Program-made: the position numbers and the translations under genes
Assembly (NCBI RefSeq): GCF_900090045.1
Contig: NC_041777.1
Span: 613,501-677,500 of the forward strand
Origin: Plasmodium malariae
Taxonomy: Eukaryota > Apicomplexa > Aconoidasida > Haemosporida > Plasmodiidae
DNA: 64,000 bases
Direction of reading: 5' to 3'
Part shown: piece after piece, positions 1-10,348 of the stretch
Layout of the letters: every line of letters starts with the position of its first letter
Position numbering within the stretch: the stretch's first letter is position 1
Notes under the pieces: model-generated
The model's input: only the letters and a program-made list of their open reading frames with translations
Told to the model about the DNA's origin: nothing
The model's database searches: none

Positions 1-1533
1 ACCCTTCACCTGTGCAGAATGCATCTGTTGGTCTAATTCTGTTGCACGTGAAAAAAAAGAGGTTTTACATTTGTTCTTTTGATAAAGCGAGGAAGAACTA
101 TCGCCTCGGCTATAACCTCGGCTATTATAACTGTGAACGTTACTACTACTAGTATTACTCAAGGAATATACACTTCGCTCTACTTTTCTAAACGAGCTAT
201 CATTATTATATATACTATTCTTATCGTGCATATGATTTTCAATACTTCTAATATAACAACCTGATTTGTTGTTGTACTGCTTTTCATACGAATCCCTTGT
301 TTTCCTTTTTTTCGTAAATGACTCTCCATCGCTACTACTTGATGAAGAATTTTGCTCCATTAATTTTTCTATATTTTTTGTTTTTGATATTTCTTCTTTG
401 CTTAGTTTACAACTAGAAAAATTTTTTTGAATCTTCTTTTCTCTAATAAATGCATCCATTGGGTTGTTCTTTTGTTTTTCCTTGATCTCCTTTTCCACAT
501 CTGTATGAAGATGAACACATACACATGTTTTTGGGCAACGGTGTGTCTAGCTGTTCATGGGACTATACACGAATGCACATATGTATACATATACGTATAT
601 CTACATATACGCTTATATGTGTATCTATGCTTATATGCATAACTATGCTGATGAGTACATATATATATGTACGATTATATATATATAATCATAATCATAT
701 GTGTGCTTATGGGCGCATGCACTCCCATCCCCCTAAATTTCCTAGCTGTTCATCTTACTTTTCTTTCTTAGCATTCCATAATTTATGTTCTCCACTATTA
801 CATCATCACTTGAATCGAAGTCCTTGTCACCTGCAAAGATAATGAAGCATTATTTTTATCATTTAAAAATAGGAAAAAGGGAAAAGAAGAAAAGAGGAGA
901 AGAAAAAGATTGGAAAAGGGGAGAATAAAAAGATTGGAAAAGAAGAAAAATAGAAAAAAAGAAAAGTCATCTCAAAAATTAATCTCAAAAAGTAGACCCA
1001 AAAGTCATCTCAAAAATTAATCTCAAAAAGTAGACCCAAAAGTCATCTCAAAAATGTTGAGCAGCGTTTTAGCCCTTACCCCCTACAATAAAATCCTTAA
1101 GTGAATTTTTATTTTCTATGTACCCTTCTTCATCTACTACTTCGTATATATCGTCATTTTTGTTTTTCACCTATATATGAAGGAAACAAAAAAGGAGTGT
1201 GTATTCTTCCTTTTTAAGAAATGAGCGATGGTTTTATATGCAATTACATTCATGTGATAAGCGTTGCATGGGTAAAAATATGAAGACAGAAAAATGTAAT
1301 TAGTTAGGGCATGGTAATAGCTGGATGTTTATTACAAAAGACGAGTTACACTGAAGTACCCACGAACACCTTTTTACAGCACGAAAATACCATTTTTTTG
1401 AATTAATAAATTATTTAAAAATATACAAAACAATGCATAGTATGCAAAACTTGTTCAGGAGTACCTCATAAAAATCTGTTGCTTTGCATTCTTTTGATCT
1501 CTGCTTCTTCAGCTTGTCAAAAACGTTACTCAT
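1..1533 (-). CDS. POLA1: DNA polymerase alpha catalytic subunit, N-terminal part (5' end of gene; continues past the left edge)
   Basis: The protein is the catalytic subunit of the replicative DNA polymerase that works with primase in the nucleus. Four exons fit GT-AG rules and phase: 1533-1465 (start ATG at 1533), 1170-1080, 830-759, and 500 downward. The joined product starts MSNVFDKLKKQR, followed by DDIYEVVDEEGY and a DFIVGGDKDFDSSDD stretch, then a basic linker and NNPMDAFIREKK. This order (Leu-Lys-rich start, YxxVDEExY, DFxV followed by an acidic patch, then a primase-side xxAFI motif) is the signature of the POLA1 N-terminal domain. The catalytic palm domains would lie outside the window. 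Exon 4 meets an in-frame TAG at 35-33. Either an intron with a GTAATA donor near 151 and an acceptor near 38 removes it, giving an exon that ends at a GTGAAG donor at position 9, or the gene is broken here. The protein family is fairly secure; the exon 4 end is not. Confidence 0.7.
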
Positions 1534-2546
1534 TTTTTATTTTATATTTTTTTTTTTTTACATTTACGGGTAGTTATTCAGTATATCCTTTGCTTATATT
1601 ATGTACATGCGTGGGTATATATGAGTGTATATATAAGTACGTATATGTACGAATATATTCAAATGTATACACACTTGTATAAATATATGTATAGCCATAC
1701 CATTTACACATAAATTTACATATACATGTAATATCTTCATATATTTAAGTTCAAATTCCTATTACTCATTCGCATTTATTCCATCTAAAGAAAATTCTAA
1801 GCGAGCTTTAAAATGTATTTTTTAAAATTTTTGTATTGAAAGGAGACTAAGTATTAGTAAAATAAAATATCAATTAAAAAAAATTTGTTTCAGCTTTTTT
1901 CGAGCCATTTTTTTTTTTTTTTTTTTTATTATTATTTTTAATATTAATATTATGAATATCTTTTAAAAAATATGAACACGCAAGGAGAAAAAAAAAAAAA
2001 ATTAAATTAAAAATAAAAATAAAAAAAAAATTATAAATGAAAAATGGTAAATTAAATGGTATATTTAAATGTACAAAAACACTATACATATATGTACAGT
2101 AAAATACTCGTATGCTTAAGAGACTTCTTTTTTACCTGTATTATTTTTCCTACAACCTTACTTATTGCATTTTTTTCTTACATTGCTTATGTGTATGTGT
2201 GTGTGTATATACGTATGTATATACGTATGTATGTGCGTGTGTATATATGTAAAATATATGTATGTGTGTATATATATATATGTGCGGGTATATATGTGCG
2301 CGGGCACATATTTTTGTTCAATCCTAAATGTACGAGCATATCATATGTTTGTAGGAACGATTAAAGTATTATGTCATATGTGTGTATGCCATGCATAACA
2401 GGTATATAAAAGAGCTTAATGAATAGTTATTCTATTACAATGCCTTTTTTCAGAATAATTATGTACAATTTGGAGTTATCTCCTTTGGAATTAATTTTTA
2501 AACATTATGATTTATAACTTGTCTTTTTTTTATTTTTTATGAAGAG
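1534..2546. other. Upstream region of POLA1: microsatellite-rich, no gene supported
   Basis: AT-rich sequence with (GTAT)n and poly-T/A runs. Reading frames through 2056-2400 are translated TATGTA microsatellite and have no protein-like composition. It probably contains the POLA1 promoter and the 3' flank of the small minus-strand gene to its right. Confidence 0.5.
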
Positions 2547-2859
2547 CTATTTAAGTGTTTCTCTTTCAAAAAAGGAGTAAAAATGCGAAGGTGCTTGCGT
2601 ATTTGTACATTTTTTACACTTGTCCCTTTAGCATACATATATGTACGTACGTATGTATGTATGTATCCATGTATATGTGTATGTATCCATGTATGTGTGT
2701 ATGTATCCATGTATGTGTGTATGTATCCATGTATATGTTTATATATATGTGTATCCTCTTAATAGTTACAACTAATTTCTCTGTACAAAACGAGGGGGAA
2801 ATTACGTTCTTTCTGTTCCATGGTTTGAAATAAAAATGGGAAAAAGTTCGAGTAACCAT
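2547..2859 (-). CDS. Tentative tiny two-exon gene, unknown function
   Basis: Not recognised. A minus-strand ATG at 2859 opens a stretch of mixed, protein-like composition (MVTRTFSHFYFKPWN onward, about 30 residues) to a GTAACT donor. The next stretch is (TATG)n, which behaves like an intron. A downstream segment that resumes in phase contains CKKCTNTQAP and stops at 2549-2547. The acceptor has a poor polypyrimidine tract and a neighbouring frame is also open, so the 3' exon is uncertain. It could be 5' UTR of the adjacent gene or chance. Confidence 0.2.
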
Positions 2860-3044
2860 TAAGAGAACGCAGTGTATAGAAGCAGAATTTAATTTTTTAT
2901 TTCTTTTTTATTTCTTTTTTATTTCTTTTCTTTTTCTTTTTTTTTCTCCATTGCAGTGTATTACCTTTTTAAAAAATAAAGCACTATAGAGAAAATAATA
3001 ACGCATGGAAAGATAAAAAAACATGTACTTGATCATGTGACAAA

Positions 3045-3775
3045 TTAAGTATATCTGTCATACTGTTCCCATCTCAACATCCTTTTCTGTATATTTCGAA
3101 TATAGTCGACCGAATTATTTTTCTCCTTTTCTAGTACACTATAAATAGCATTAACAAATGATCGAATACTCGAGCGTCTAAAAACATGTTCATGTACACA
3201 ACGACCAATCCATTGAGAGATAGAAAGCAAAAAGGGTGGGGCGGTGGAAAAAAAGAACAGTATAAAATACGGTAAAAAAATGTGCAATATAGTAAACTAT
3301 AGTAAAACACAACGCAACACATTATTTTCTATTCCGTAACTCGTTCTTTTTTCCTTCTTTTTTTTTTCCCCTTCTTTTTCCTTCTTATTTTTTCCTCTTT
3401 TTTTTTCTTATTTTTTTTTTCCTCTTTTTTTTTCTCTTTTTTTTTTCCTCTTTTTTTTCCGCGTTTATTGTTCCTCTTTTTTTTCCGCGTTTATTGTTCC
3501 TCCTTTTTTTCCGCGTTTATTGTTCCTCCTTTTTTTCCGCGTTTATTGTTCCTCCTTTTTTTCCGCGTTTATTGTTCCTCCTTTTTTTCCGCGTTTATTG
3601 TTCCTCATTATGTTGAGAAAAAAACAGGGAAAATATTTTTCAAAATTAAAAGACGAAAATTTATTTTTTTTTATTAACAGAACTGATTAACAGACAAGTA
3701 AAAATTTTTTAACACACTTTCTTTTTTGTAACTACTAAGCAAATCTTAATACAGCTTATATTTCACATTTGTCAT
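3045..3775 (-). CDS. Small basic protein, two exons, about 51 residues, unknown function
   Basis: Not recognised. Exon 1 is 3775-3753 (MTNVKYK plus two bases) with donor GTATTA. Exon 2 is 3177-3045 with acceptor TTTTTAG, and the phases agree. Exon 2 has no low-complexity sequence and reads as a compact charged helix, including FVNAIYSVLEKEKNN and IQKRMLRWEQYDRYT before the stop. It has no signal peptide or membrane segment. Codon composition is far richer in G+C than its flanks, which argues for coding. The intron holds a 26-bp minisatellite. The exon 2 reading frame is well supported; exon 1 is a guess based only on phase. Confidence 0.4.
3459..3607. repeat. 26-bp minisatellite, about 6 copies
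   Basis: Tandem units built on CCGCGTTTATTGTTCCTC separated by a T run, spaced 26 bp (unit starts at 3459, 3485, 3511, 3537 and on). It lies in the proposed intron of the small minus-strand gene 3045-3775. Each unit carries a CCGCG island, unusual in this AT-rich setting. Confidence 0.9.
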
Positions 3776-4622
3776 TTTGAATTAGTATATGGTAGTACCC
3801 TCTTCACACAGTATGCATTATTTTTTTTCCGCATACGTCGGTCATATGCCATATACATATATATATCATTTAAGTGGTTAATGTGTACTGCTTGATTGAT
3901 TAATTGATTGATTAGTTGTTACATTTATTTCTCTTTTATAATTACTTTAGCATAACTATTAATTTTCCGTTTTGATTTAAATTTGAACGCAATTTTCAGT
4001 TTTAGTTCTAATTTTCTTTTTTTTGTTTGTAGCTTATTCGAGTAAATTTGTTATCATTTTGTTTTCATGAGTTTTATGATAATTTCTTTTTAGCTGTATT
4101 TTTTTTTTTTTTTTTATATCGTTATACTTCTTATTCTTATTCCTATTTTTTTTTTTTTTTTTCTTTTTTATTTCTCCTCCTTTTTAATTATTTTATAAAT
4201 ATATATATATATACGTATATTTTATTTCATTTTATTTTTTTTTTTTTCTTCTCCCCTTTTTTATAATAATCTGTTTATTATGTGTTTTTTTCCCCTTTTT
4301 AATACCCACCTTTTAAATAAGGCTAAAATAAGGAATAAGAAAAATTAGCTCAGTTATGAACATATTTTTGCATAATGACAACCTTCGTTTGATGTAAAAA
4401 ATTGTGTACATAACTGTTTGTGCATGTGTGTAAGTAAACACGTATATTTATACATACATATACATACATATATATATATATATTCGTATATATACATATA
4501 TATATATATTCGTATATATACATATATATGTGCGCGGGTGTGTATGTATGTATGTGCTCGTGTAACGACACTAATCGCTTGCATCTTCGTTTTCCCCATA
4601 CCCCAGTTCCTTCACTTGACAT
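3776..4622. other. Divergent intergenic region, no gene seen
   Basis: Poly-T tracts and TATA-type microsatellite (4195-4550). The frames at 4350-4640 are translated TACATA repeat and are not coding. The region probably holds the promoter and 5' UTR of the LITAF/wolframin-like gene. Confidence 0.5.
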
Positions 4623-6902
4623 TTGAACATAATGGTTAGCTTTGGAATAAATGGGAAAATTAGGCTAAGCGAAATGAATGTACTGCAAAATGAAATGCAG
4701 GATTTAAATATGAATGACAGCATACGTAATAGCAACAATAGCAATAGCAATAATAGTAATAGTAATAGTAATAACTATAGTAATAGTAATAACTATAGTA
4801 ATAGTGATAATCATAGTAATAGTAATAATCATAGTAATAGTAATAATCATAGTAATAGTAATAATCATAGTAATAGTAATAATCATAGTAATAGTCATAA
4901 TAACAGTAATGATGAAGACTGTGATGGTAATAACACATACAATGATGCGAACACGTGTCGTGATAGTAACATGGTGTACAACGTAAATTCGCCATTCAAG
5001 GATGCTGCTAATGCAATGAATGAAAATGATTACATGTATTATTATTATGGTGGAAACGGGGGAGGAAAAGCAGCAGTGGGTGTAGCATCAGGAGTAAGTG
5101 ATGCAGCAGTAGGAAACGCAGGGGAAGCAAATGATTCATCAGGACAATACAGAAGCGCGCATGAACCAAAGGAAGTGTTAAATTGCAGCTACTGTAGTAA
5201 GCACGTTCACCCAGTGGTTAAAACATACACGCCTTTTTTTGTGTATGTAATGGTTGTAGTATTATTTTTATTTATCTCCTTTTTTACCATCTTTTTACTA
5301 CCATTGTTGTACCTAACATTTAAGCAAGAAAAGTATAACTGTCCCTACTGCAGCAAAAATTTAACTTCATCGAAAAAATTATTTCAATTAAAAAGAGAGA
5401 AGCAAATATTAACTTTCCAATTTCCAAAGTGTGCAATAATTATTTCAGCAAAATATTTGGCATTATTTATGTCTTTAATTTTTCTTATTTTTTTTTTTTA
5501 CATTATAAGAATAACAAGTACTTTTAATTTTGACAACTTGGCTAAAGGCCCTTATATTACAGCTACATGGATAGACTACTTAGAAGACTGTGGAAATAAA
5601 TCTCAGTTTAGAAATAAATTTAATAGTAATCATAATTTTAAAAAAAAGTACGATGGTAATACAGTTATATGGAGTGGTAATTTTCATCAAATTAGAGAAG
5701 GATTTTTTAATAGTAATTCTTTATTTATAAAAATGAATCCATCAGAATATAAACATGACAAACCGGATATAAGAGCTCTTTTTACCGATAACTTAATATC
5801 ACAAGTAGAAAATTTACAAAAAAATGATTTAATAGAATTTGAATGTACATTAATACAAATAAGCAAAAATAGGGACCCTCATCTTTGTATTTTATGGAAT
5901 GTAAAACTTTTAGAAAAATTCGAACAAAAAAATTTTAATGTTGTTGAGTTTGTTAAGCACCTATCCATTTTAGATATGATAAGCAATAATGCTAATGTTA
6001 ACCCATTTTTTATTAACTTAAATAATAAACCTGGTGAAATTAGGCGCTCCATCAAAATAGTACACATTTCCCCCTCTATTCCAGCAAATGATACTGAGAG
6101 TGATGATACTGAGGAGGTGAGAGGCAGGTTGGGCGATAGTAGTACCGAGAGTGGCGGTAGTATCATCGGTGGAAGTATTAACGAGTTTGTTAATACCTCT
6201 AATAGTATGAACAGAAAAGACCACGACTTACTTAACTTTATGAATCATCAGTTTATTGATCAAGGAAGCAATTTTCCATATATGGATGATATTAATAAAA
6301 ATTCAAATTTCGGGTTGAGTGATATATTAGCAAGAATGGATGTAGATCGAAGGGGAACATTACCTTCCGTAGTAGCAGGAAGAAAAGGAGAAGGAGATGG
6401 GGGAGAAATACTGACTGATGAAATAGAGGAAGAGGATGATGATGAGGACGATTTAGATTTAGATAATGATGATTATGACGCAGATGATGTGCAAGCACTG
6501 AACGATGTATATGGTCATAACCATAAAACAAATTTTAACCATTATAGACCTCACACCAGTACATACACATATACACATACATATGATAGTAGTACTCCAT
6601 CTTTCAACAAATTGAGCATTAAAGATAATGGTAATTCGATTGAAACAGAAGAAACTTCGACGTATGAAAGGAGTGTGGAGGAGGAAGTACCCCCATTCGA
6701 TAGCTATGATATATATGACAAAAAAAAGAATGATGAATACATTCCCACTGGCACTAGTGGGGAGGCGGCGGATGGAGTAAGCAGCAGTACGGGGGAAGTT
6801 CATAACGAACAACACTCTAATAATGAAAATAATGATGGCACAGCCGACGGAAAGGGGAGCAAACAAATTGAGAACATGGGAGAAGAGAAAAATATGAAGT
6901 GA
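4623..6902 (+). CDS. Membrane protein with a LITAF-like zinc domain followed by a wolframin-like OB domain
   Basis: A single exon of 759 residues. Residues about 36-97 are a Ser/Asn-rich tandem repeat. Residues 189-250 are LITAF-like: a CSYCSK knuckle, a hydrophobic membrane-dipping helix, then a CPYCSKNL knuckle, the split zinc ribbon typical of that family. A second hydrophobic helix follows at about 278-300. Next come WIDYLEDCG, GNTVIWSGNFHQIREG and LQKNDLIEFECTL, which match in order the W-Y-CG, GxxVxWxGxF and LxxxxLIEF landmarks of the C-terminal OB-fold domain of wolframin, an ER membrane protein of the animal calcium and stress pathway. The C-terminal 260 residues are acidic and disordered. 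The LITAF call is fairly secure; the wolframin-OB call rests on motif order only. The site of action is probably ER or endosomal membrane (inference). Confidence 0.75.
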   Translation: MNIMVSFGINGKIRLSEMNVLQNEMQDLNMNDSIRNSNNSNSNNSNSNSNNYSNSNNYSNSDNHSNSNNHSNSNNHSNSNNHSNSNNHSNSHNNSNDEDCDGNNTYNDANTCRDSNMVYNVNSPFKDAANAMNENDYMYYYYGGNGGGKAAVGVASGVSDAAVGNAGEANDSSGQYRSAHEPKEVLNCSYCSKHVHPVVKTYTPFFVYVMVVVLFLFISFFTIFLLPLLYLTFKQEKYNCPYCSKNLTSSKKLFQLKREKQILTFQFPKCAIIISAKYLALFMSLIFLIFFFYIIRITSTFNFDNLAKGPYITATWIDYLEDCGNKSQFRNKFNSNHNFKKKYDGNTVIWSGNFHQIREGFFNSNSLFIKMNPSEYKHDKPDIRALFTDNLISQVENLQKNDLIEFECTLIQISKNRDPHLCILWNVKLLEKFEQKNFNVVEFVKHLSILDMISNNANVNPFFINLNNKPGEIRRSIKIVHISPSIPANDTESDDTEEVRGRLGDSSTESGGSIIGGSINEFVNTSNSMNRKDHDLLNFMNHQFIDQGSNFPYMDDINKNSNFGLSDILARMDVDRRGTLPSVVAGRKGEGDGGEILTDEIEEEDDDEDDLDLDNDDYDADDVQALNDVYGHNHKTNFNHYRPHTSTYTYTHTYDSSTPSFNKLSIKDNGNSIETEETSTYERSVEEEVPPFDSYDIYDKKKNDEYIPTGTSGEAADGVSSSTGEVHNEQHSNNENNDGTADGKGSKQIENMGEEKNMK
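4732..4912 (+). repeat. AGTAATAGTAATAAT-type coding repeat
   Basis: Fifteen-base units (AGTAATAATCATAGT register variants) encoding Asn/Ser/His near the N-terminus of the LITAF/wolframin-like protein. The unit length is a multiple of three, so the opposite strand and other frames also look open; those frames are not genes. Confidence 0.9.
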
Positions 6903-7070
6903 ACACAAAAAACGGCTAAAGGTCGCTCAAGAAGTAGACCTTTTTTTTTTAGTATTTCCCTGTTTATATATCTGCGCCTATAGTTATTTATATATTGACA
7001 TATTTCTGTATTTACTTGTATATATTTAATTTTTTATAATATTTTGTATTTGTAAATATTTACATGTTTC

Positions 7071-7113
<43 letters not shown>

Positions 7114-7405
7114 GTATATATACATATATTTTTTTTTGTTGTTGAAAAATGGTGGGAAGGAAAAAAAAAATCGTTAAGCAGGTTTGACTGGTTTGCTCTG
7201 CATGTACATGTGCACATATACATGTATATGAACATACATTTATTTAAGTGCATAACATTCGTGCATAAGAGAGAAAACAAAAGAAAACCTTCTATCGTGG
7301 TTTACCTTTGGAGGGTCATCATCATGTGTACGTTCGTGCATATGTAAATGTTTAAATATACAAACATTTATACACATACATATATATACAGAAACACACG
7401 CACGC

Positions 7406-7654
7406 ATGTTGCCCCATCCCCTCATGGTTTTATATTTTAAAAATGAGGAAAGCCTTTCCATTATTTTAAGTTCATTCGTATAGCTTGTAAAAATTTATTA
7501 TTATATCCCTTCTGTGTGCAAAAATTGAGATGACGTCGCACAGTATTCCTCATCTTGTCAGTTTAAATGTATTATATGCATATTTGTATTATGTGCATAT
7601 TTGTATTATGTGCATATATGTATTATTATATGCATATATGTATTATTATGTGCA

Positions 7655-7691
<37 letters not shown>

Positions 7692-7936
7692 CCCTTTTGC
7701 TACGTATGCTTTTAAGTTGTTTGCCCCTTTGCTTTCGCGTTGTGTCATGCTCATTGTTTTACGTGATTACATATTACATACAACCTCCATATTTTATGGC
7801 TTGTATTGTTATGTTATTCCTGAGTCTATCAAAATATAAGAAGTTTGTAAAAAGGGAGATGGGAAATTATTTGATAATTATGTTTATTCCTTTTTTCCCG
7901 ATATTTATGACCCAATTTTTTTTTCTTTTGTTGTAA
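7406..7936 (+). CDS. Tentative small membrane protein, three exons, Asterix/PAT10-like at best
   Basis: The final segment, 7717-7936, is the convincing part. It encodes two hydrophobic helices separated by a basic loop (SKYKKFVKREMGNY) and a short tail before a stop, while its flanks are microsatellite. Acceptor TTTTAAG at 7711-7716 follows a 35-base T tract. In-phase upstream exons can be placed at 7530-7560 and 7406-7469 (ATG at 7406), but the 60-base intron between them would be short. The helix-loop-helix arrangement resembles Asterix (UPF0139/PAT10), a small ER insertase partner, but identity is too low for more than a suggestion. The last exon is probably real; the N-terminus is uncertain. 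Confidence 0.35.
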
Positions 7937-8461
7937 AGCAAGTACCAATTTACTACACAAATCGCTTAATCTATTTCAACTCAGTGCATGGGTACTTATT
8001 CTTATAGAAAATGATGTTGCTTTAATCATTTTTTTTTTTTGATCATTTTTAGTTTTACAATTAAAATGAATTTTAAGCCCATTTACTTGAAAAGTTATGA
8101 ACGGGTCAGAAAATTAGAGAATTAACTTATTATGAAGTTAACTTAATAAAAAATTAGCGAGTTAACTCATTAACCTGTTAATAATTTTGCTAAATAAAAT
8201 CCATTTCAAGAGAGCCATTAAGATGAGATGGTTTGTTTGTTCCAATGTGCAAGGATGTTAAGGGAAGTGGAGAAGCACAAAGGCTGCTTTAATGTAGGCA
8301 ACTTACAAAATAGTGCAAAATGAAGGAAAAAAGAAGGACACACGTGGAAGGGCACACAAAACGGTAACACACAACTATCCCACATAAGTACACATATGAT
8401 CATTCAATTTCTCGTGCATGCGTACACTTCTTTTACTTTTTGCTAAGCCACCACCTGCATA
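7937..8461. other. Convergent 3' flank, no gene seen
   Basis: Sits between the 3' ends of a plus-strand and a minus-strand gene. Contains a palindrome-like TTAACTTA run near 8120-8180 and otherwise featureless AT-rich sequence. Confidence 0.5.
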
Positions 8462-9430
8462 TCACTCGTCCGAGGATTGCCTAAACTTTTTATTCCTGTA
8501 GTAGGTATTGAAGTGGAAAATATTTATAGGTACATTTTCATGTGGTTCCAAGGGTTTACTTCTCAAGTTTTTATCCTTATCAACATAGTTAAACCACTTA
8601 AATTTATTAAATTCTTCAATGTCCTTTTTGATTGTAATTTGTTTAAAATTATATCTCTCTAATAAGTGCTTCCTTTTATCCTCTGATAATTTAACTCCAT
8701 ATTTACTCCTTCCACGGAATCTATTTTTTACTGGTAGTAAATCATATACACCTCTTATGGCTTTATAATTACAACCAGGTATATCTTTACACCTCCCTCC
8801 TCTTACTAGGATAATACTATGTGTATTTAAGTTATGGCCTATACCTGGTATATAAACAGAGACTATCCTACCTGTTGACAATCTAACACGTGCTATTTTT
8901 TTTAATCCAGAGTTTGGTTTCTTCGGTGTTTGAACACGCACTTTTAAGCATATACCCCTTTTCTGTGGTGCTCCTTCTAACCATTTGGATCTCCAATTTT
9001 TTTTTTTTAATTTCGGTATTTGTTTAGGTCTTCTTTTATAAAATAGTCTTCCTCTTATATTTTTTGTACTAAATTTTTTACTATCTATGATATGGCAATT
9101 ATCAGAAAAAATTGTATATCCTCCACCGCTACTTGCTAATATTGCTTTCCTTCTTTGTAGTGCTACACTAGTAATACTTCTTTTCCAATGTGTGTAGTTC
9201 ACTCGTCTCCCCACATACGTATTGTAAGAAATCTGTTCATGTTTTTCACAATTTTGTATTTGTTTACTGGGATGATAACAACCACAAGGGTTTGTGTATA
9301 TCCCACTGAAGAAGGTACTCTTGAGGGGAGAGCAAAAATTCAATATTTTTTTTTTCAAAATGGTTAGGCTATTTTGTTCGCACGATCGGAGCCCCCTTAG
9401 GCTAATTTTGCTTGTCACCCCGAATAACAT
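8462..9430 (-). CDS. Mitochondrial small-subunit ribosomal protein S12 (uS12m)
   Basis: Single exon, 322 residues. The C-terminal two thirds carry the uS12 core: [12 protein letters not shown], then [30 protein letters not shown] and [18 protein letters not shown], which line the decoding centre. The PNS and GGRxKDxPG motifs are intact. About 150 residues precede the core, rich in Lys/Arg/Ser and without an acidic patch, which fits a mitochondrial presequence plus extension. The apicoplast genome encodes its own S12 (established for Plasmodium), so the nuclear copy should be mitochondrial. A tail of about 55 residues after the core is not part of bacterial S12. The start ATG at 9430 gives the longest frame; an internal start cannot be excluded. 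Confidence 0.92.
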   Translation of the reverse strand: MLFGVTSKISLRGLRSCEQNSLTILKKKILNFCSPLKSTFFSGIYTNPCGCYHPSKQIQNCEKHEQISYNTYVGRRVNYTHWKRSITSVALQRRKAILASSGGGYTIFSDNCHIIDSKKFSTKNIRGRLFYKRRPKQIPKLKKKNWRSKWLEGAPQKRGICLKVRVQTPKKPNSGLKKIARVRLSTGRIVSVYIPGIGHNLNTHSIILVRGGRCKDIPGCNYKAIRGVYDLLPVKNRFRGRSKYGVKLSEDKRKHLLERYNFKQITIKKDIEEFNKFKWFNYVDKDKNLRSKPLEPHENVPINIFHFNTYYRNKKFRQSSDE

Positions 9431-9518
9431 ATGATAATTTTTTTTGCAAACGTTTACCTGCTTGCATACAGACGATGCCGTTTCGGTATTGTACGATTAA
9501 CTATGGTTTGTTCGTTTT

Positions 9519-9520
9519 TT

Positions 9521-9608
<88 letters not shown>

Positions 9609-9610
9609 CT
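9519..9610 (+). repeat. Poly-T tract of about 90 bases
   Basis: Nearly uninterrupted T run just upstream of the S12 start on the minus strand, read as poly-A in the sense of that gene, so it lies in its promoter or 5' UTR. It produces spurious poly-Phe frames. Confidence 0.95.
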
Positions 9611-9852
9611 TTTTTTGTTTTCCATTTGTTTCTTATTTTTTCCCCTTTTTTCGCTCTACACTCCCTCTTCTATATCAGGCGTGTGGGAAATTTTCTCGTT
9701 TTTCTAAAAAATTGAATTTTTTTTTTTTTTTTTTACCTTCAAAAAGAGGCAGATTTTAACAGGAAGGGGGGGGAGGAAAAAAAAGAAGCAAAAAAGCGGA
9801 TGAGTAAGAAATACGCACTGCTTCGTGCCACGAGGGAAAAAAAAAAAAAAAT

Positions 9853-10290
9853 ATGCATATACTTGTGCATATACATATACTTATACTTGTGCATATACAT
9901 ATACTTATACTTGTGCATATACATATACTTATACTTGTGCATATACATATACTTATACTTGTGCATATACATATACTTATACTTGGGCATATACTTATAC
10001 ATATACTTGTGCATATACTTATACATATACTTGTGCATATACTTATACATATACTTGTGCATATACTTATACATATACTTGTGCATATACTTATACATAT
10101 ACTTGTGCATATACTTATACATATACTTGTGCATATACTATACATATACTTGTGCATATACATATACATATACTTGTGCATATACATATACTTGTGCATA
10201 TACATATACTTGTGCATATACATATACTTGTGCATATACATATACTTGGGCATATACATATACTTATACTTGTGCATATACTTATACATA
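9853..10290. repeat. 24-bp-type satellite, about 440 bp
   Basis: Tandem array of GCATATACTTATACATATAC-type units ending in TTGT, with 18- to 24-bp variants grouped in blocks (9853-9980, 9985-10140, 10140-10290). Periods are multiples of three, so five frames on both strands stay open; none is a gene. The array lies between the 3' end of the exosome gene and the 5' end of the S12 gene. Confidence 0.95.
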
Positions 10291-10348
10291 AACTTAGATA
10301 AGTACATGCACACAAGCATACGTGCGCACTGCGTACTTATGTGCGGCT

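Noticed and set aside
4660..4995. Minus-strand Tyr/Asp-rich frame
   Set aside because: Opposite strand of the Asn/Ser repeat of the LITAF/wolframin-like gene.
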